Source: Bacteroidales bacterium | GTDB taxonomy: Bacteria > Bacteroidota > Bacteroidia > Bacteroidales > M50B96 | Assembly: GCA_018401015.1 (NCBI GenBank) | Contig: JAGYLP010000007.1 | Location: 1 to 64,000 of the forward strand | Length of the DNA stretch: 64,000 nucleotides | Reading direction: 5' to 3' | The notes under the pieces: generated by a model | What the model saw: only the letters and a program-made list of their open reading frames with translations | What the model was told of the DNA's origin: nothing | Databases searched by the model: none | Shown here: positions 34,611-43,078 of the stretch, piece after piece | Position numbering within the stretch: the first letter of the stretch is position 1 | Layout: each line of letters starts with the position of its first letter | Position numbers and translations under genes: made by a program

Positions 34611-35270
34611 TTAATGATTATGGTCGTGATCGTGGTCATGATCATGTCCTTCTTCCGTTGTTTCTTCTTTTACAGGAGCTTCGGTTAAAACTTCGTGCGA
34701 TACATAGGCTAAATTGAAGTAAGATTTGTAACCTTTTCCGTTCTCAGCAATCTCTTTACGCAGGTCGGCAACGCGCTCTAGCTCTTCGTGTTGTCCTCGG
34801 TGTTCGTGTCCTTCTTCTCCTTCATGCACACCAGTTCCATGATCGTCATGTCCTTCAACCCCTTCAGCAATCTTCGCTTCAATTTCAGCTTGCCATTCGT
34901 CCAGGTAAGCTTCGTCAACCCGCATTTCTTCGACTAATCCTACTACACGAACAAAAGCTCCTTCCTCCTCCGGACTAAAAGCTGCTTCGCTGTCGCCTAA
35001 TTCAACCTTGACACGGGTTTCACCTTCTTCGTTCGAAATAAAGAAACGTTTTCCACCATGCTTGCAAACATGCACAATGGTTCCTTCCATACTAACCGAT
35101 TGGTCCACATAATTTTCAGCTGCAGCAGGCCATTCTTCTATCGTTAAAACAGCTGCGGTTACTTCTTCCGAAGTAGCAGTAGCTTCTTTTTTCTCGTCAG
35201 TCTTAGGGTTGTTCCCGCAAGAAGCGAGGAAAGCAATGGCTAATAATGCCATGAAATAATTCTTAATCAT
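34611..35270 (-). CDS. lipoprotein with OB-like domain and His-rich tail
   Basis: About 219 aa. Lipobox LAIAFLASC at the N-terminus, then a small beta-barrel-like region (QSVSMEGTIVHVCKHGGKRF to FVRVVGLVEE) with a Cys-Lys-His patch. The middle is acidic and contains histidine clusters (GHDDHGTG, GHEHRGQH). It ends in an alternating GHDHDHDHDHNH tail. The histidines suggest binding of Zn, Ni or Cu. The start at 35270 is chosen because it puts the lipobox at the right distance. Exact family not recognised. Confidence 0.75.
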   Translation of the reverse strand: MIKNYFMALLAIAFLASCGNNPKTDEKKEATATSEEVTAAVLTIEEWPAAAENYVDQSVSMEGTIVHVCKHGGKRFFISNEEGETRVKVELGDSEAAFSPEEEGAFVRVVGLVEEMRVDEAYLDEWQAEIEAKIAEGVEGHDDHGTGVHEGEEGHEHRGQHEELERVADLRKEIAENGKGYKSYFNLAYVSHEVLTEAPVKEETTEEGHDHDHDHDHNH

Positions 35271-35388
35271 CGTTTTAAGTTGTTTAGGTGACACTTATTG
35301 TATTCCAATTATTGTTTAGAACGCTCGCAAATTTATAATTTTCTTCTTGATTTAGAATAGCTTAATGCAACCAATCTAGTCGAAATAA

Positions 35389-35418
35389 AAAAAGCTTCCT
35401 CGTAAGAAGAAGCTTTTT
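35389..35418. terminator. intrinsic terminator
   Basis: Arms aaaaagcttc (35389-35398) and gaagcttttt (35409-35418) with a ten-base loop, followed on the minus strand by a T-rich stretch. Ends the glutathione peroxidase transcript. Confidence 0.8.
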
Positions 35419-35440
35419 CCTAATCACCGTTTGGGAAGAA

Positions 35441-35977
35441 TTATCCCTTAATCCATTCGATAATTTCTTTGCTATCGGGTTTTGTGCGAGGCGATACCAC
35501 TTTTACTAATTTACCTTCTTCGTCGATCAGGTACTTTTGAAAGTTCCAGGAAACATCGGAGTCTTCCAAATGATTCTTTTCTTTAAGAGTAAGCCATTGA
35601 TAAACAGGGTGAATATCGTTGCCCTTGACCGAGATTTTCGACATCACAGGAAAAGTAACACCGTAGTTCTTTTCACAAAAGTCCTTGATTTCCTCGTCGG
35701 TTCCAGGCTCTTGCGATAAGAAGTTATTGGCCGGGAAACCAACAATCACGAAATTTTCTCCTCCGTATTGTTTGTAAAGAGCTTCCAGGTTTTCGTATTG
35801 TCCGGTAAGACCACACTTGGATGCGGTATTGACCACCATGACCTTTTTCCCTTTGAGCGAAGAAAACGAGAAATCATCGCCGTTAATGTCCTTCACCGTG
35901 AAGTCGTAGAAGCTTTGAGCAGAGAGCGAAGCCGAAGTAGCAATCAAGATTGTGAGTAATAATAAACGCATTTTCAT
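35441..35977 (-). CDS. exported glutathione peroxidase-like thiol peroxidase
   Basis: 178 aa with an N-terminal signal peptide (LLLLTILIATSASLSAQ). Active-site Cys55 in NTASKCGLT, then FPANNFLSQEP and SWNFQKYLI, giving the Cys-Gln-Trp-Asn set of the family. It is a Cys type, not a selenocysteine type. The resolving Cys is probably in IKDFCEKNYG, so it is likely thioredoxin-dependent. Periplasmic defence against peroxides. Confidence 0.9.
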   Translation of the reverse strand: MKMRLLLLTILIATSASLSAQSFYDFTVKDINGDDFSFSSLKGKKVMVVNTASKCGLTGQYENLEALYKQYGGENFVIVGFPANNFLSQEPGTDEEIKDFCEKNYGVTFPVMSKISVKGNDIHPVYQWLTLKEKNHLEDSDVSWNFQKYLIDEEGKLVKVVSPRTKPDSKEIIEWIKG

Positions 35978-36035
35978 TGGTTTCAGTTTAAGAGTTTCGC
36001 TAGAAACAGCAAGATGCGTTGAATTGTTTTCGTCT

Positions 36036-36923
36036 CTATTGTCGAAAGAGCTTATCGGTTAGTTTTTCAGGATTTTTAAGAGATAAAGGAAAAAGGGTAG
36101 AATGGGATGCACGAACTGGGGTTATATCAATCCCTCCTCGTCGGGTATAAACAGCGCAAACCATGAGCGAAGTAGGGCTAAATCCTGTCCATAGTCGACT
36201 GTAGATAGCTTCCACAATTTCCTCGTGAAAGTGTTTTTCGTCCCGAAAGCTGACAAGGTAAGCAGCCATAGCCTTTAGCCCGGGAAGTTGCTTGCCTTCC
36301 ATCCGAATGTAGATTGTTCCCCAATCGGGTTGAGCGGTTATTTTACAATTGCTTCGTAGTAAGGAGCTTTGAAACTGAAGTACCGATTCCTGGTGCTCAT
36401 CGATTTTCAATAGCTCGGGATTTTCGGCAAAATCGACAAATTCCATTTCCTCCAGAAAGGGTTCAAAATCGATGCGTGGATAATCAGCCAAATCGAAAGC
36501 CAGGGTTGACGCAGTGTTTTCGGTAAAAAGGTGAAGATCTGGTTTAACTCCGAGACATTTAGTTAAATCGTTTACAATCAGTTCCTGTGCTGCTGCCAGT
36601 GCCTCTTTCACCGTTTTACCCAGGCGATGCATATTGAAGGAGTTGAGGTATAACTTAAGCGATTTGCTCTCGACCAGATTGGGGGAATTGGCCGGATAAA
36701 CCAACTTCAATAAGGCATTTACCGGCAATCCTTTTTCTGTTATGCAGCCAAATTCATAAGCATGCCAAACGTCGAAGCCTACAAAGGGTAGTTCGGCCTC
36801 TTGAATCCCCAAGTGCTCACGATTCAAGCTACGCGGTATTGCCAGTAGAAAGTTGGGATTGTAGGATGTGGGATAGTTGGTTTCTTGGCCCAACCATTTT
36901 CCTTCAGGTGATTGTTTTTCCAT
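36036..36923 (-). CDS. queF: NADPH-dependent 7-cyano-7-deazaguanine reductase
   Basis: About 295 aa, the long E. coli-like (YqcD) type with two fused domains. Reduces preQ0 to preQ1. ESKSLKLYLNSFNMHR is the NADPH-binding signature; the catalytic Cys and Asp are in RSNCKITAQPDWGTIYI. The start at 36923 leaves one base after the queE stop. Last gene of the queC-queD-queE-queF operon. Confidence 0.95.
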   Translation of the reverse strand: MEKQSPEGKWLGQETNYPTSYNPNFLLAIPRSLNREHLGIQEAELPFVGFDVWHAYEFGCITEKGLPVNALLKLVYPANSPNLVESKSLKLYLNSFNMHRLGKTVKEALAAAQELIVNDLTKCLGVKPDLHLFTENTASTLAFDLADYPRIDFEPFLEEMEFVDFAENPELLKIDEHQESVLQFQSSLLRSNCKITAQPDWGTIYIRMEGKQLPGLKAMAAYLVSFRDEKHFHEEIVEAIYSRLWTGFSPTSLMVCAVYTRRGGIDITPVRASHSTLFPLSLKNPEKLTDKLFRQ

Positions 36924-36924
36924 A

Positions 36925-37776
36925 TTAAACTCCATGCTTGTCGCCAAATAGACTGATATGATACCGTGGGCTAAATCGCCAACCTTGTTGAATACAGGCT
37001 ACGAGGCATTCCTGTTCGGTGAGTGCCACCTCGCCGGCATTGGCTCCCAGTGGCATGAGCAGATTGTCGGAAGGAGCAACATGCTCAAGTTCTTGATTAA
37101 TTGCGTTAATCTCGTCGATATCGGAGTGCTTGGAATAAACCCATTTTAATTGAAAATCCTTGTGAGAATAACGACGCGCATGATCGATAAAAGCTTGCAA
37201 AACATCGATTCGCTTTCGGCGTGCTTCGTGCAAGAGTCGAGCATTGGCCGAAAGGTTAAACGGACCTGCTTTGGTTTGGGGTGTTGAGCTTGAAAGCTTC
37301 GGCGAGATACTGAAAAAGTCGATGTATTCGGCTAGTTCTTCTTTGAAAATAGTCCCGTTGGTTTCAATCTGAATATGAAAAGGATAGGCCTCTTTCAACG
37401 ATTTCAAAAGCGTGCCTAAGGCGGCTGGCTGCACCATCGGTTCCCCTCCGGAGATTACCAGGTGTTCGATGTTACCACGATTGAGCAAGATGGTTTCTAC
37501 TAAAGCGTTAACATCTACTTCGATCGACCCACGTGTATCGAACGATGATAGGGGAGTATCGCAAATCGAACTAGTCCCATCGGGTAGTGTCCAACTGCAG
37601 CGGAGATTACATCCGGCTGTTCGTATGAACAAAACCGGAATACCGGCTAACTTTCCTTCTCCCTGAATGGTTCCGGGAATGGCTAGTCCGGTTTGCGGAA
37701 CAACCGGAAAATGAGTGCCCGATCCATTCCGAAGTATCGGAAAGACCCCGTCGGAAACTAGTTTAATGGTGGTCAT
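36925..37776 (-). CDS. queE: 7-carboxy-7-deazaguanine synthase (radical SAM)
   Basis: 283 aa. Converts 6-carboxytetrahydropterin to 7-carboxy-7-deazaguanine. The substrate/SAM loop TIQGEGKLAGIP and GGEPM motif fit QueE. The iron-sulfur cluster motif is unusual: the third Cys, normally in CxxxCxxC, is displaced. Here Cys56, Cys60 and Cys72 give C-x3-C-x11-C, with an insert before the CDT. Lies one base from queD and one from queF. Confidence 0.92.
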   Translation of the reverse strand: MTTIKLVSDGVFPILRNGSGTHFPVVPQTGLAIPGTIQGEGKLAGIPVLFIRTAGCNLRCSWTLPDGTSSICDTPLSSFDTRGSIEVDVNALVETILLNRGNIEHLVISGGEPMVQPAALGTLLKSLKEAYPFHIQIETNGTIFKEELAEYIDFFSISPKLSSSTPQTKAGPFNLSANARLLHEARRKRIDVLQAFIDHARRYSHKDFQLKWVYSKHSDIDEINAINQELEHVAPSDNLLMPLGANAGEVALTEQECLVACIQQGWRFSPRYHISLFGDKHGV

Positions 37777-37777
37777 T

Positions 37778-38356
37778 TTAAGCCTGAATGCTTACATCGG
37801 GATTAACAAAGGGTGTTTGGTTTTTCAGTTTTTTGAACCAATCCGGGTCTTGCCACTCTTCCTGAATTCCCGGGCTAAAGTGGATTTCGTTTAGACCAAA
37901 GTCGATTAACGCTTCATCTTCGCGAAAAACTTCGGCATAGCCAGTTACTGTTTCATGAACCCTCACAGAGTGGAGTTTAATGGTTCCTTCGCCATTTTTG
38001 AAGATCGTATTTTTTAAAATAGCATCACTCACATAGAAGAAAAGAAGTGCGTAGCCTTCGGCACTTGGCGAAACAGGTATTTCAGCTACTCGTTTGTTAT
38101 ACAGGTAAATAAAATCCTTAAACTCCCGACTCTCGCCATCCCACAAGGAATAACTATGGTCGAAGCTTTGAACTAACTCTTTTATTTTATCCAACAAAAT
38201 GAAATCGACTACCATGTAGCCTCGATCCAGTTTGTTCGAATGAATAAAGATTTCTACCTGATAGGAGTGTCCATGAATATTGTTCCGACAATGGTCGGAA
38301 GAACAGTTTCGCACAATGTGCGAACCTTCGAATTTGTATAATTTTCTAATTAGCAT
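37778..38356 (-). CDS. queD: 6-carboxytetrahydropterin synthase
   Basis: 192 aa, longer than the ~120-aa E. coli enzyme. Makes 6-carboxytetrahydropterin from dihydroneopterin triphosphate. Zinc ligands are in the N-terminal FEGSHIV and the HGHSYQVEIF motif; the catalytic Cys lies in the CSSDHCRNNIHGH stretch and the His/Glu part in FDHS and VRVHETVTGYAE. The extra length is C-terminal (SPGIQEEWQDPDW). Tight operon with queC and queE. Confidence 0.92.
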   Translation of the reverse strand: MLIRKLYKFEGSHIVRNCSSDHCRNNIHGHSYQVEIFIHSNKLDRGYMVVDFILLDKIKELVQSFDHSYSLWDGESREFKDFIYLYNKRVAEIPVSPSAEGYALLFFYVSDAILKNTIFKNGEGTIKLHSVRVHETVTGYAEVFREDEALIDFGLNEIHFSPGIQEEWQDPDWFKKLKNQTPFVNPDVSIQA

Positions 38357-38360
38357 AATG

Positions 38361-39032
38361 TTATAGATATGATGGATCGATTACTCCGGCTTCTTTAAAA
38401 GCTTTCATGCGCAATAAACATGAGTCGCACTGTTTGCAGGGTTTATCACCACCGAGGTAGCACGACCAGCTTAAGCTGAAATCGACCGATAATTGTTGAC
38501 CTAACAAGATTTCCTCCTTTTTAGTTTGATGAATAAAAGGAGCATGAATTTTAATCGGACGGTTTTCCTCCACGGCACAAACTGTTCCTTGATTAATGGC
38601 AGCTTCCATGGCATCGATGAAGCTTTCCCTACAATCGACATATCCCGAATAATCCACTTCGCTAACTCCGATAAAGATGTCTTGAGCTCCGACGCTCTCG
38701 GCAAAAGAGGCTGCAACAGAAAGAAAAATCATGTTTCGCGCAGGAACGTAGGTATTGGGAATACTGCTCTTTTCCAAATCGCCAGCTTCCACAGCGATAT
38801 CGCTTTGTGTCAGACTTGATTTAGCAATGCCACCTAACTTCATGGTGACAATCTGGTGGTTTATTCCGGCTTTTTGCGCAATAGCGATGGCTGCGTCCAT
38901 TTCTCTGGCATGCCGCTGACCATAATCGAAAGATAGCGCAAAGACATCATAGTGTTGAGAAAGCGCTAATTGCAGGGTGATTTGAGAATCGAGTCCTCCA
39001 GAGAGCAGTACTACCGCTTTTTTAGCCTTCAT
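38361..39032 (-). CDS. queC: 7-cyano-7-deazaguanine synthase
   Basis: 223 aa. ATP-dependent conversion of 7-carboxy-7-deazaguanine to preQ0. PP-loop VLLSGGLDSQ at the N-terminus, NTYVPARNMIFLSVA in the middle and a zinc site near the end (SCYLGGDKPCKQCDSC). First gene of the operon; tRNA-Pro lies about 150 bases upstream. FolE, needed to start the pathway, is not in the window. Confidence 0.95.
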   Translation of the reverse strand: MKAKKAVVLLSGGLDSQITLQLALSQHYDVFALSFDYGQRHAREMDAAIAIAQKAGINHQIVTMKLGGIAKSSLTQSDIAVEAGDLEKSSIPNTYVPARNMIFLSVAASFAESVGAQDIFIGVSEVDYSGYVDCRESFIDAMEAAINQGTVCAVEENRPIKIHAPFIHQTKKEEILLGQQLSVDFSLSWSCYLGGDKPCKQCDSCLLRMKAFKEAGVIDPSYL

Positions 39033-39184
39033 GGGTGCAATCTTTTAAAGGTTGAACAAATAATTGGTCACCAATGCAGCTACCGGGAATAAAGGGAAAG
39101 ATAAAATGCGGGAAATTAGTTGTCATCGTAGTTTTGTTTATAGACAGGAATTTGCGACTGTCTTGGTGGAAGGAAAAAAAGAAG

Positions 39185-39257
39185 TCGGAGTGACTGGACT
39201 TGAACCAGCGGCCCCGCGCCCCCCAGACGCGTACTCTACCAACTGAGCTACACCCCG
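39185..39257 (-). tRNA. tRNA-Pro (anticodon GGG)
   Basis: Folds as a 73-nt cloverleaf on the minus strand: acceptor CGGGGTG/CACTCCG (one G-U), D-stem GCTC/GAGT, anticodon stem CGCGT/GCGCG with loop CTGGGGG, T-arm GCTGG-TTCAAGT-CCAGT, discriminator A. No CCA encoded. Confidence 0.94.
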
Positions 39258-39313
39258 AAATCGGCTGCAAATATAAAATTTATAATTGCAAAATCATGAA
39301 TAAAAACTGGGAT

Positions 39314-41029
39314 TTATTTGATGAGGTAAACAGAGCCTGAACGCTCGATTATATCTCCATCGGCTGCTTCGATTCGCAACAAATACCGGTACATATCCGA
39401 CGGAAGAGGTTGTCCTGAGGGAGTACGACCATTCCAGGCTTCTTTTGGATTAGAAGTTTCCCATTGAATAGCTCCGAAGCGATCGAAAATGTACAACTGG
39501 TATTGATTCCAGCCAACGAAGCTAACATAGGGTATCCAGTATTCGTTGATGCCATCGGAATTAGGTGAAAAAGCATTGGGAATCCAAATCTTAGGCTGCA
39601 TGCTCACGCAACTTACAGAAGACAAACTCTCGCCTTTTATGTTGAAAGGATTATCGTTCGTTTCAACTGCTTTTACGTAATAACAGACATTCCCATCCAG
39701 AACAGGTTGAGCTAAATATGGATTATACTCCTCACCGGAGGGGTTAATAAAGTTTGGATTGTTCAACAAAGCATACTGAGGATCTTGCATGAAATCTTTC
39801 AAATCGTCGACAAAAACCGTATCGCCATATTCGATGCTTGCAATCTTGAATAATTGATCGTTCATGATTCGATAGAGATCGAAATACTCAATACCTCCTA
39901 ACCAGTCTTCGTAATTATTCCACACAATTGCATTCTCCATATTCACCGTTTCGGTGGCGGTAAGCACCATGTTACTTGCAACATTGGTGGTATTGTAGAA
40001 TGGAACATTACACGTGTTAATGGCCACCAGCTTGTAATAATGTGTTTGGTTGGTATTGATATAGTCGTCGTACACCAAAAGGTTTCCTTCAAGTGCATTC
40101 AGATTCACTGTCGCGATGGTATCGTAATCGCCATTTTTTCCATTGGAGGAGCGCAGAATTTTATATCGGAGCACGTCGGCATTTAAATCGACTGTAAAGC
40201 TCAGTTGAACTCGGTTGGTTTCAATTACACTGGCAAAATTCGCATTAAACAGAATGGGATAGCGCGGCATATCGGTAAAAATGGTTCTGGCATTCGAGCG
40301 AGAAGTAAAGTTTCCGCTACCGGAGATAGCTTTCACATAGTACCAATAATTGGATTCAGGCTCGATGGTTCGATGCAGGTAGGAGTTGGAACCAGGAAGA
40401 ACAAAAGCGATGAGTTCTTCGGGAGCTCCATCTTTACGCGTATAGACTTCGTAACCGAGTAAACCGTCGGACCAGGTTTCGTAATGATTCCATGATAAAA
40501 CCACAGTACCTTGACAAGAATCGAAAAAAGACTGTAAATAGATGGTTTGATGTGGGTCGCATAAAACGCTTTCGTTTGGTCCATCGTGAGCTGATACACG
40601 GTATTGTTCAATTTGCGTATTTGCACGTGAATCTTCGTCCACATTGAGTGGCGGAGCAACAAAAGCGTTGGTAAAAGTGGTAGTTCCGGTAACCGTGCTT
40701 CCAATCCGAATCCAATAGCCATCGATGTTTTTATAAATGTAGTATCCGGCAACATCGACCGAAGAACTCGGGTTCCAACGGATCATTACATCATTATTGG
40801 TAGGATTAACATCGACGAAGCGAAGGGTTACCGGAGCCGGAGGAGTAACATCCTGGGCTTTAGTGGATGATCCGGCAGATAATAGAACCAGCACAACAAG
40901 AAACCAGGCAGATGGAACCGATAGGTTTTTGAGAGAAAAGAAGGAGCTAAGTACTTGCACCCTGAAACGGGATGCTGGCATACTCCGCAGGGATGTTATG
41001 AAAGGTTCAATCCGGTTACACACTGACAT
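39314..41029 (-). CDS. T9SS type B-sorted surface protein with fibronectin type III repeats
   Basis: 571 aa. A signal peptide-like segment (AWFLVVLVLLSAGSSTKAQ) sits about 40 residues in, so the true start may be internal; 41029 is kept because a TAnnTTTG box lies just upstream. Several fibronectin type III-like beta-sandwich repeats follow. The last ~85 residues, starting IPNAFSPNSDGINEYW and containing YIFDRFGAIQWE, are the gliding-motility-associated C-terminal sorting domain. It is therefore exported through T9SS. Binding partner unknown. Confidence 0.88.
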   Translation of the reverse strand: MSVCNRIEPFITSLRSMPASRFRVQVLSSFFSLKNLSVPSAWFLVVLVLLSAGSSTKAQDVTPPAPVTLRFVDVNPTNNDVMIRWNPSSSVDVAGYYIYKNIDGYWIRIGSTVTGTTTFTNAFVAPPLNVDEDSRANTQIEQYRVSAHDGPNESVLCDPHQTIYLQSFFDSCQGTVVLSWNHYETWSDGLLGYEVYTRKDGAPEELIAFVLPGSNSYLHRTIEPESNYWYYVKAISGSGNFTSRSNARTIFTDMPRYPILFNANFASVIETNRVQLSFTVDLNADVLRYKILRSSNGKNGDYDTIATVNLNALEGNLLVYDDYINTNQTHYYKLVAINTCNVPFYNTTNVASNMVLTATETVNMENAIVWNNYEDWLGGIEYFDLYRIMNDQLFKIASIEYGDTVFVDDLKDFMQDPQYALLNNPNFINPSGEEYNPYLAQPVLDGNVCYYVKAVETNDNPFNIKGESLSSVSCVSMQPKIWIPNAFSPNSDGINEYWIPYVSFVGWNQYQLYIFDRFGAIQWETSNPKEAWNGRTPSGQPLPSDMYRYLLRIEAADGDIIERSGSVYLIK

Positions 41030-41055
41030 TGAAATGCTATTCTGTTTAGGCTGAA

Positions 41056-41063
41056 CAAAACTA
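41056..41063 (-). promoter_or_regulatory. candidate -7 box of the T9SS type B protein gene
   Basis: Minus strand reads TAGTTTTG, matching TAnnTTTG, 26 bases upstream of the ATG at 41029. Confidence 0.45.
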
Positions 41064-41172
41064 ACAATTTATGCGAAATGGAAGGAGTGGGACTATCTTT
41101 TTTTGGATATTCGATTCCAGCGCAGGACTTGAATTGTTCCAGGTGAACTCTGAACGAATCAAGCTATGAAAA

Positions 41173-42390
41173 TTAGCGCTTGGTGGTAAAATGATTCAGC
41201 AAGGAAATGAGTAAAAGACCGAGCAGTATCCAGGAATAATGTTGCATTTGATTGGATTTTTGCTGATGCTTTGTAATAAAATTGGATGCCAAATCACCTT
41301 TCAGATCCGAAATGGCAGGTAAATCGTTTGCATGAAACTTATCGATGATCACCCCTTCCTTCAGGACCAGGAACCCAGGATTTGCTCGGACCATTGTTTT
41401 GAGTGTAATTTCATCCATCGTGTAAAATTCGAAGTATAAATCATTTCGCATACTGAAATCTTCCACCACACCAACCGAAGAGGTTAGTCCAATGAACTCA
41501 TGTCCACTAACCTGGCAATACTCTGCGAGTTCATTAATTTCCTGCATGTGAGTGAGGGCCGTTTTTTCCAGATCATAGGCCACCATCATGAAGGTATATC
41601 CGGGGTAGGAGAGGTAATACGAAGTTTTATCTTCTCCGTTCATCGATTCAATTATAAAATCGTGAATAGGGGGTTCGTATCCTTTTTTGATGAGTCTATT
41701 TTCTGTTCGAACCCATTGCCAGGTGCTATCAGGCAGATTATCAAGGGCAAAGCTTTGCTCCATTCCATCCTTGGCATACACAACCTGAATTTCAAATTCA
41801 TCTTGTGGTGCTCCTTCGGGATATTCCATTTCGCTCAAAATGTGCGTTCCAATTTTATACGGACGGAAATCAAAGATGGGTAAATGACGGTATGAGTGAT
41901 AACTTACTCCGGTAATAATGGCAAGGCTAATGACAAAGGCAATCGATTGAGGGAAGAAAGAATAATTAGAGGGTATTCGCTTTCGATTGAGGAACAGATA
42001 TAAAGTTGGCAGCAGAAAAAGCACATTTTTGAAGAAGGTTTCCCAATTTCCAATTACGAGAGCATCGCCAAAACATCCGCAATCGCTTACTGGATTGGCA
42101 ATTGCAATGTACAAAGTTAGCGGGGTGAATATCGTCATAAAAATGATTGCACCCCACGACATGAGAGGCAGCCAAACGCCCAGTAAAAGACCAAAACCAA
42201 CCATGAATTCAGCAGCGGAAAGTAAAAACGACATCGGTAGTGAAATACTCTCCAACCAAGCCAGATCGAAAGCTCTGAAATAATCCGTGAATTTATAAGC
42301 CGACCCCAAAGGATCGACGGCTTTAACAAATCCTGAAAAAGTAAATACAATGCCCAATAAAATACGACTGACAAGTGCTAGTATCTTCAT
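41173..42390 (-). CDS. DoxX-like membrane protein, BT_3928 family
   Basis: 405 aa. The N-terminal half is a four-helix DoxX-like domain (ILLGIVFTFSGFVKAVDPLG, then a CGCFG motif in NPVSDCGCFGDALV). The C-terminal half is an extracytoplasmic domain and a final TM helix (WILLGLLLISLLNHF) plus a short basic tail. Proteins of this kind recur in Bacteroidota next to a DUF1599 gene, as here, but no function is established. The CGCFG cysteines hint at quinone or thiol redox chemistry (inference). Confidence 0.8.
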   Translation of the reverse strand: MKILALVSRILLGIVFTFSGFVKAVDPLGSAYKFTDYFRAFDLAWLESISLPMSFLLSAAEFMVGFGLLLGVWLPLMSWGAIIFMTIFTPLTLYIAIANPVSDCGCFGDALVIGNWETFFKNVLFLLPTLYLFLNRKRIPSNYSFFPQSIAFVISLAIITGVSYHSYRHLPIFDFRPYKIGTHILSEMEYPEGAPQDEFEIQVVYAKDGMEQSFALDNLPDSTWQWVRTENRLIKKGYEPPIHDFIIESMNGEDKTSYYLSYPGYTFMMVAYDLEKTALTHMQEINELAEYCQVSGHEFIGLTSSVGVVEDFSMRNDLYFEFYTMDEITLKTMVRANPGFLVLKEGVIIDKFHANDLPAISDLKGDLASNFITKHQQKSNQMQHYSWILLGLLLISLLNHFTTKR

Positions 42391-42412
42391 GTTGGTAGTT
42401 AATTTTTTGGGT

Positions 42413-42952
42413 TTACGCTAGCATGGTTTTGATAAGCGCAAAGACCGAATAGTTTATAATATCGAAATAATTAGCATCGATTCCTTCGGAAACGATTGTC
42501 TTTCCTTGATTATCTTCTATTTGTTTAATCCGGTTGATTTTCATTAAAACCAAATCGGTATAGGAGCTAACACGCATCGACCTCCAAGCTTCGTTATAGT
42601 CGTGGTTCTTTTTCTCCATGAGATTTTGAGCTTCGTAGAAATATTGCTGATACCATTTCTCGGCCTCTTCGAGGTCCATATCGGGTGCTTCTGTAGCTCC
42701 TTTTTCTAACTGAATGAGAGCAATAATGGAATAATTGATAATGCCAACGTACTCTCCCTGAATGTCGTCGTCGATCAGTTGCATTCCTTTTACTTCAATG
42801 CTTCGAATACGACTTGCTTTGATAAAAATTTGATCGGTAAGCGAAGAAGGTCGCATGATTCTCCACGAAGGACCGTAGTCTTTCATTTTGTCGAGAAAAA
42901 CTGCTTTACAATGCTCGATTACCTGTCGGTATTGATCGTGTGTATTGGTCAT
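42413..42952 (-). CDS. DUF1599 protein, internally duplicated
   Basis: About 179 aa from MTNTHDQYRQVIEHCK; the frame extends to 43015 but the promoter box at 42972-42979 excludes that start. Two copies of one unit: residues ~18-72 (KMKDYGPSWRIMRPSSLTDQ, RIRSIE, GIINYSIIALIQL) and ~105-175 (KNHDYNEAWRSMRVSSYTDL, RIKQIE, DIINYSVFALIK). DUF1599 is a nucleotide-modifying-looking family of unknown activity. It precedes the DoxX-like gene on the same strand by 22 bases. Confidence 0.85.
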   Translation of the reverse strand: MTNTHDQYRQVIEHCKAVFLDKMKDYGPSWRIMRPSSLTDQIFIKASRIRSIEVKGMQLIDDDIQGEYVGIINYSIIALIQLEKGATEAPDMDLEEAEKWYQQYFYEAQNLMEKKNHDYNEAWRSMRVSSYTDLVLMKINRIKQIEDNQGKTIVSEGIDANYFDIINYSVFALIKTMLA

Positions 42953-42971
42953 ATTTTTGAAAATTTGCAGC

Positions 42972-42979
42972 CAAAAATA
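42972..42979 (-). promoter_or_regulatory. candidate -7 box of the DUF1599-DoxX operon
   Basis: Minus strand reads TATTTTTG, matching TAnnTTTG, 19 bases upstream of the ATG at 42952. Confidence 0.5.
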
Positions 42980-43016
42980 GAAATATTTACACGGCCTAAA
43001 CCCGGCTAAAATCATT

Positions 43017-43024
43017 TAGATTTG
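43017..43024 (+). promoter_or_regulatory. candidate -7 box of folP-cdaA
   Basis: TAGATTTG matches TAnnTTTG, 54 bases upstream of the folP ATG. It and the minus-strand box 37 bases away form a divergent promoter pair. Confidence 0.5.
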
Positions 43025-43078
43025 CATTTATACTTTTTTAGCACAAGTTTAACAGCCAGGATTCAGGGAATAAGGAAG

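Noticed and set aside
35441-35977. Selenocysteine form of glutathione peroxidase
   Set aside because: The active-site codon is a normal Cys (SKCGLT) and no internal TGA is present.
38361-39184. preQ1 riboswitch upstream of queC
   Set aside because: No H-type pseudoknot-like leader with the expected A-rich tail was recognised in the short region before queC.
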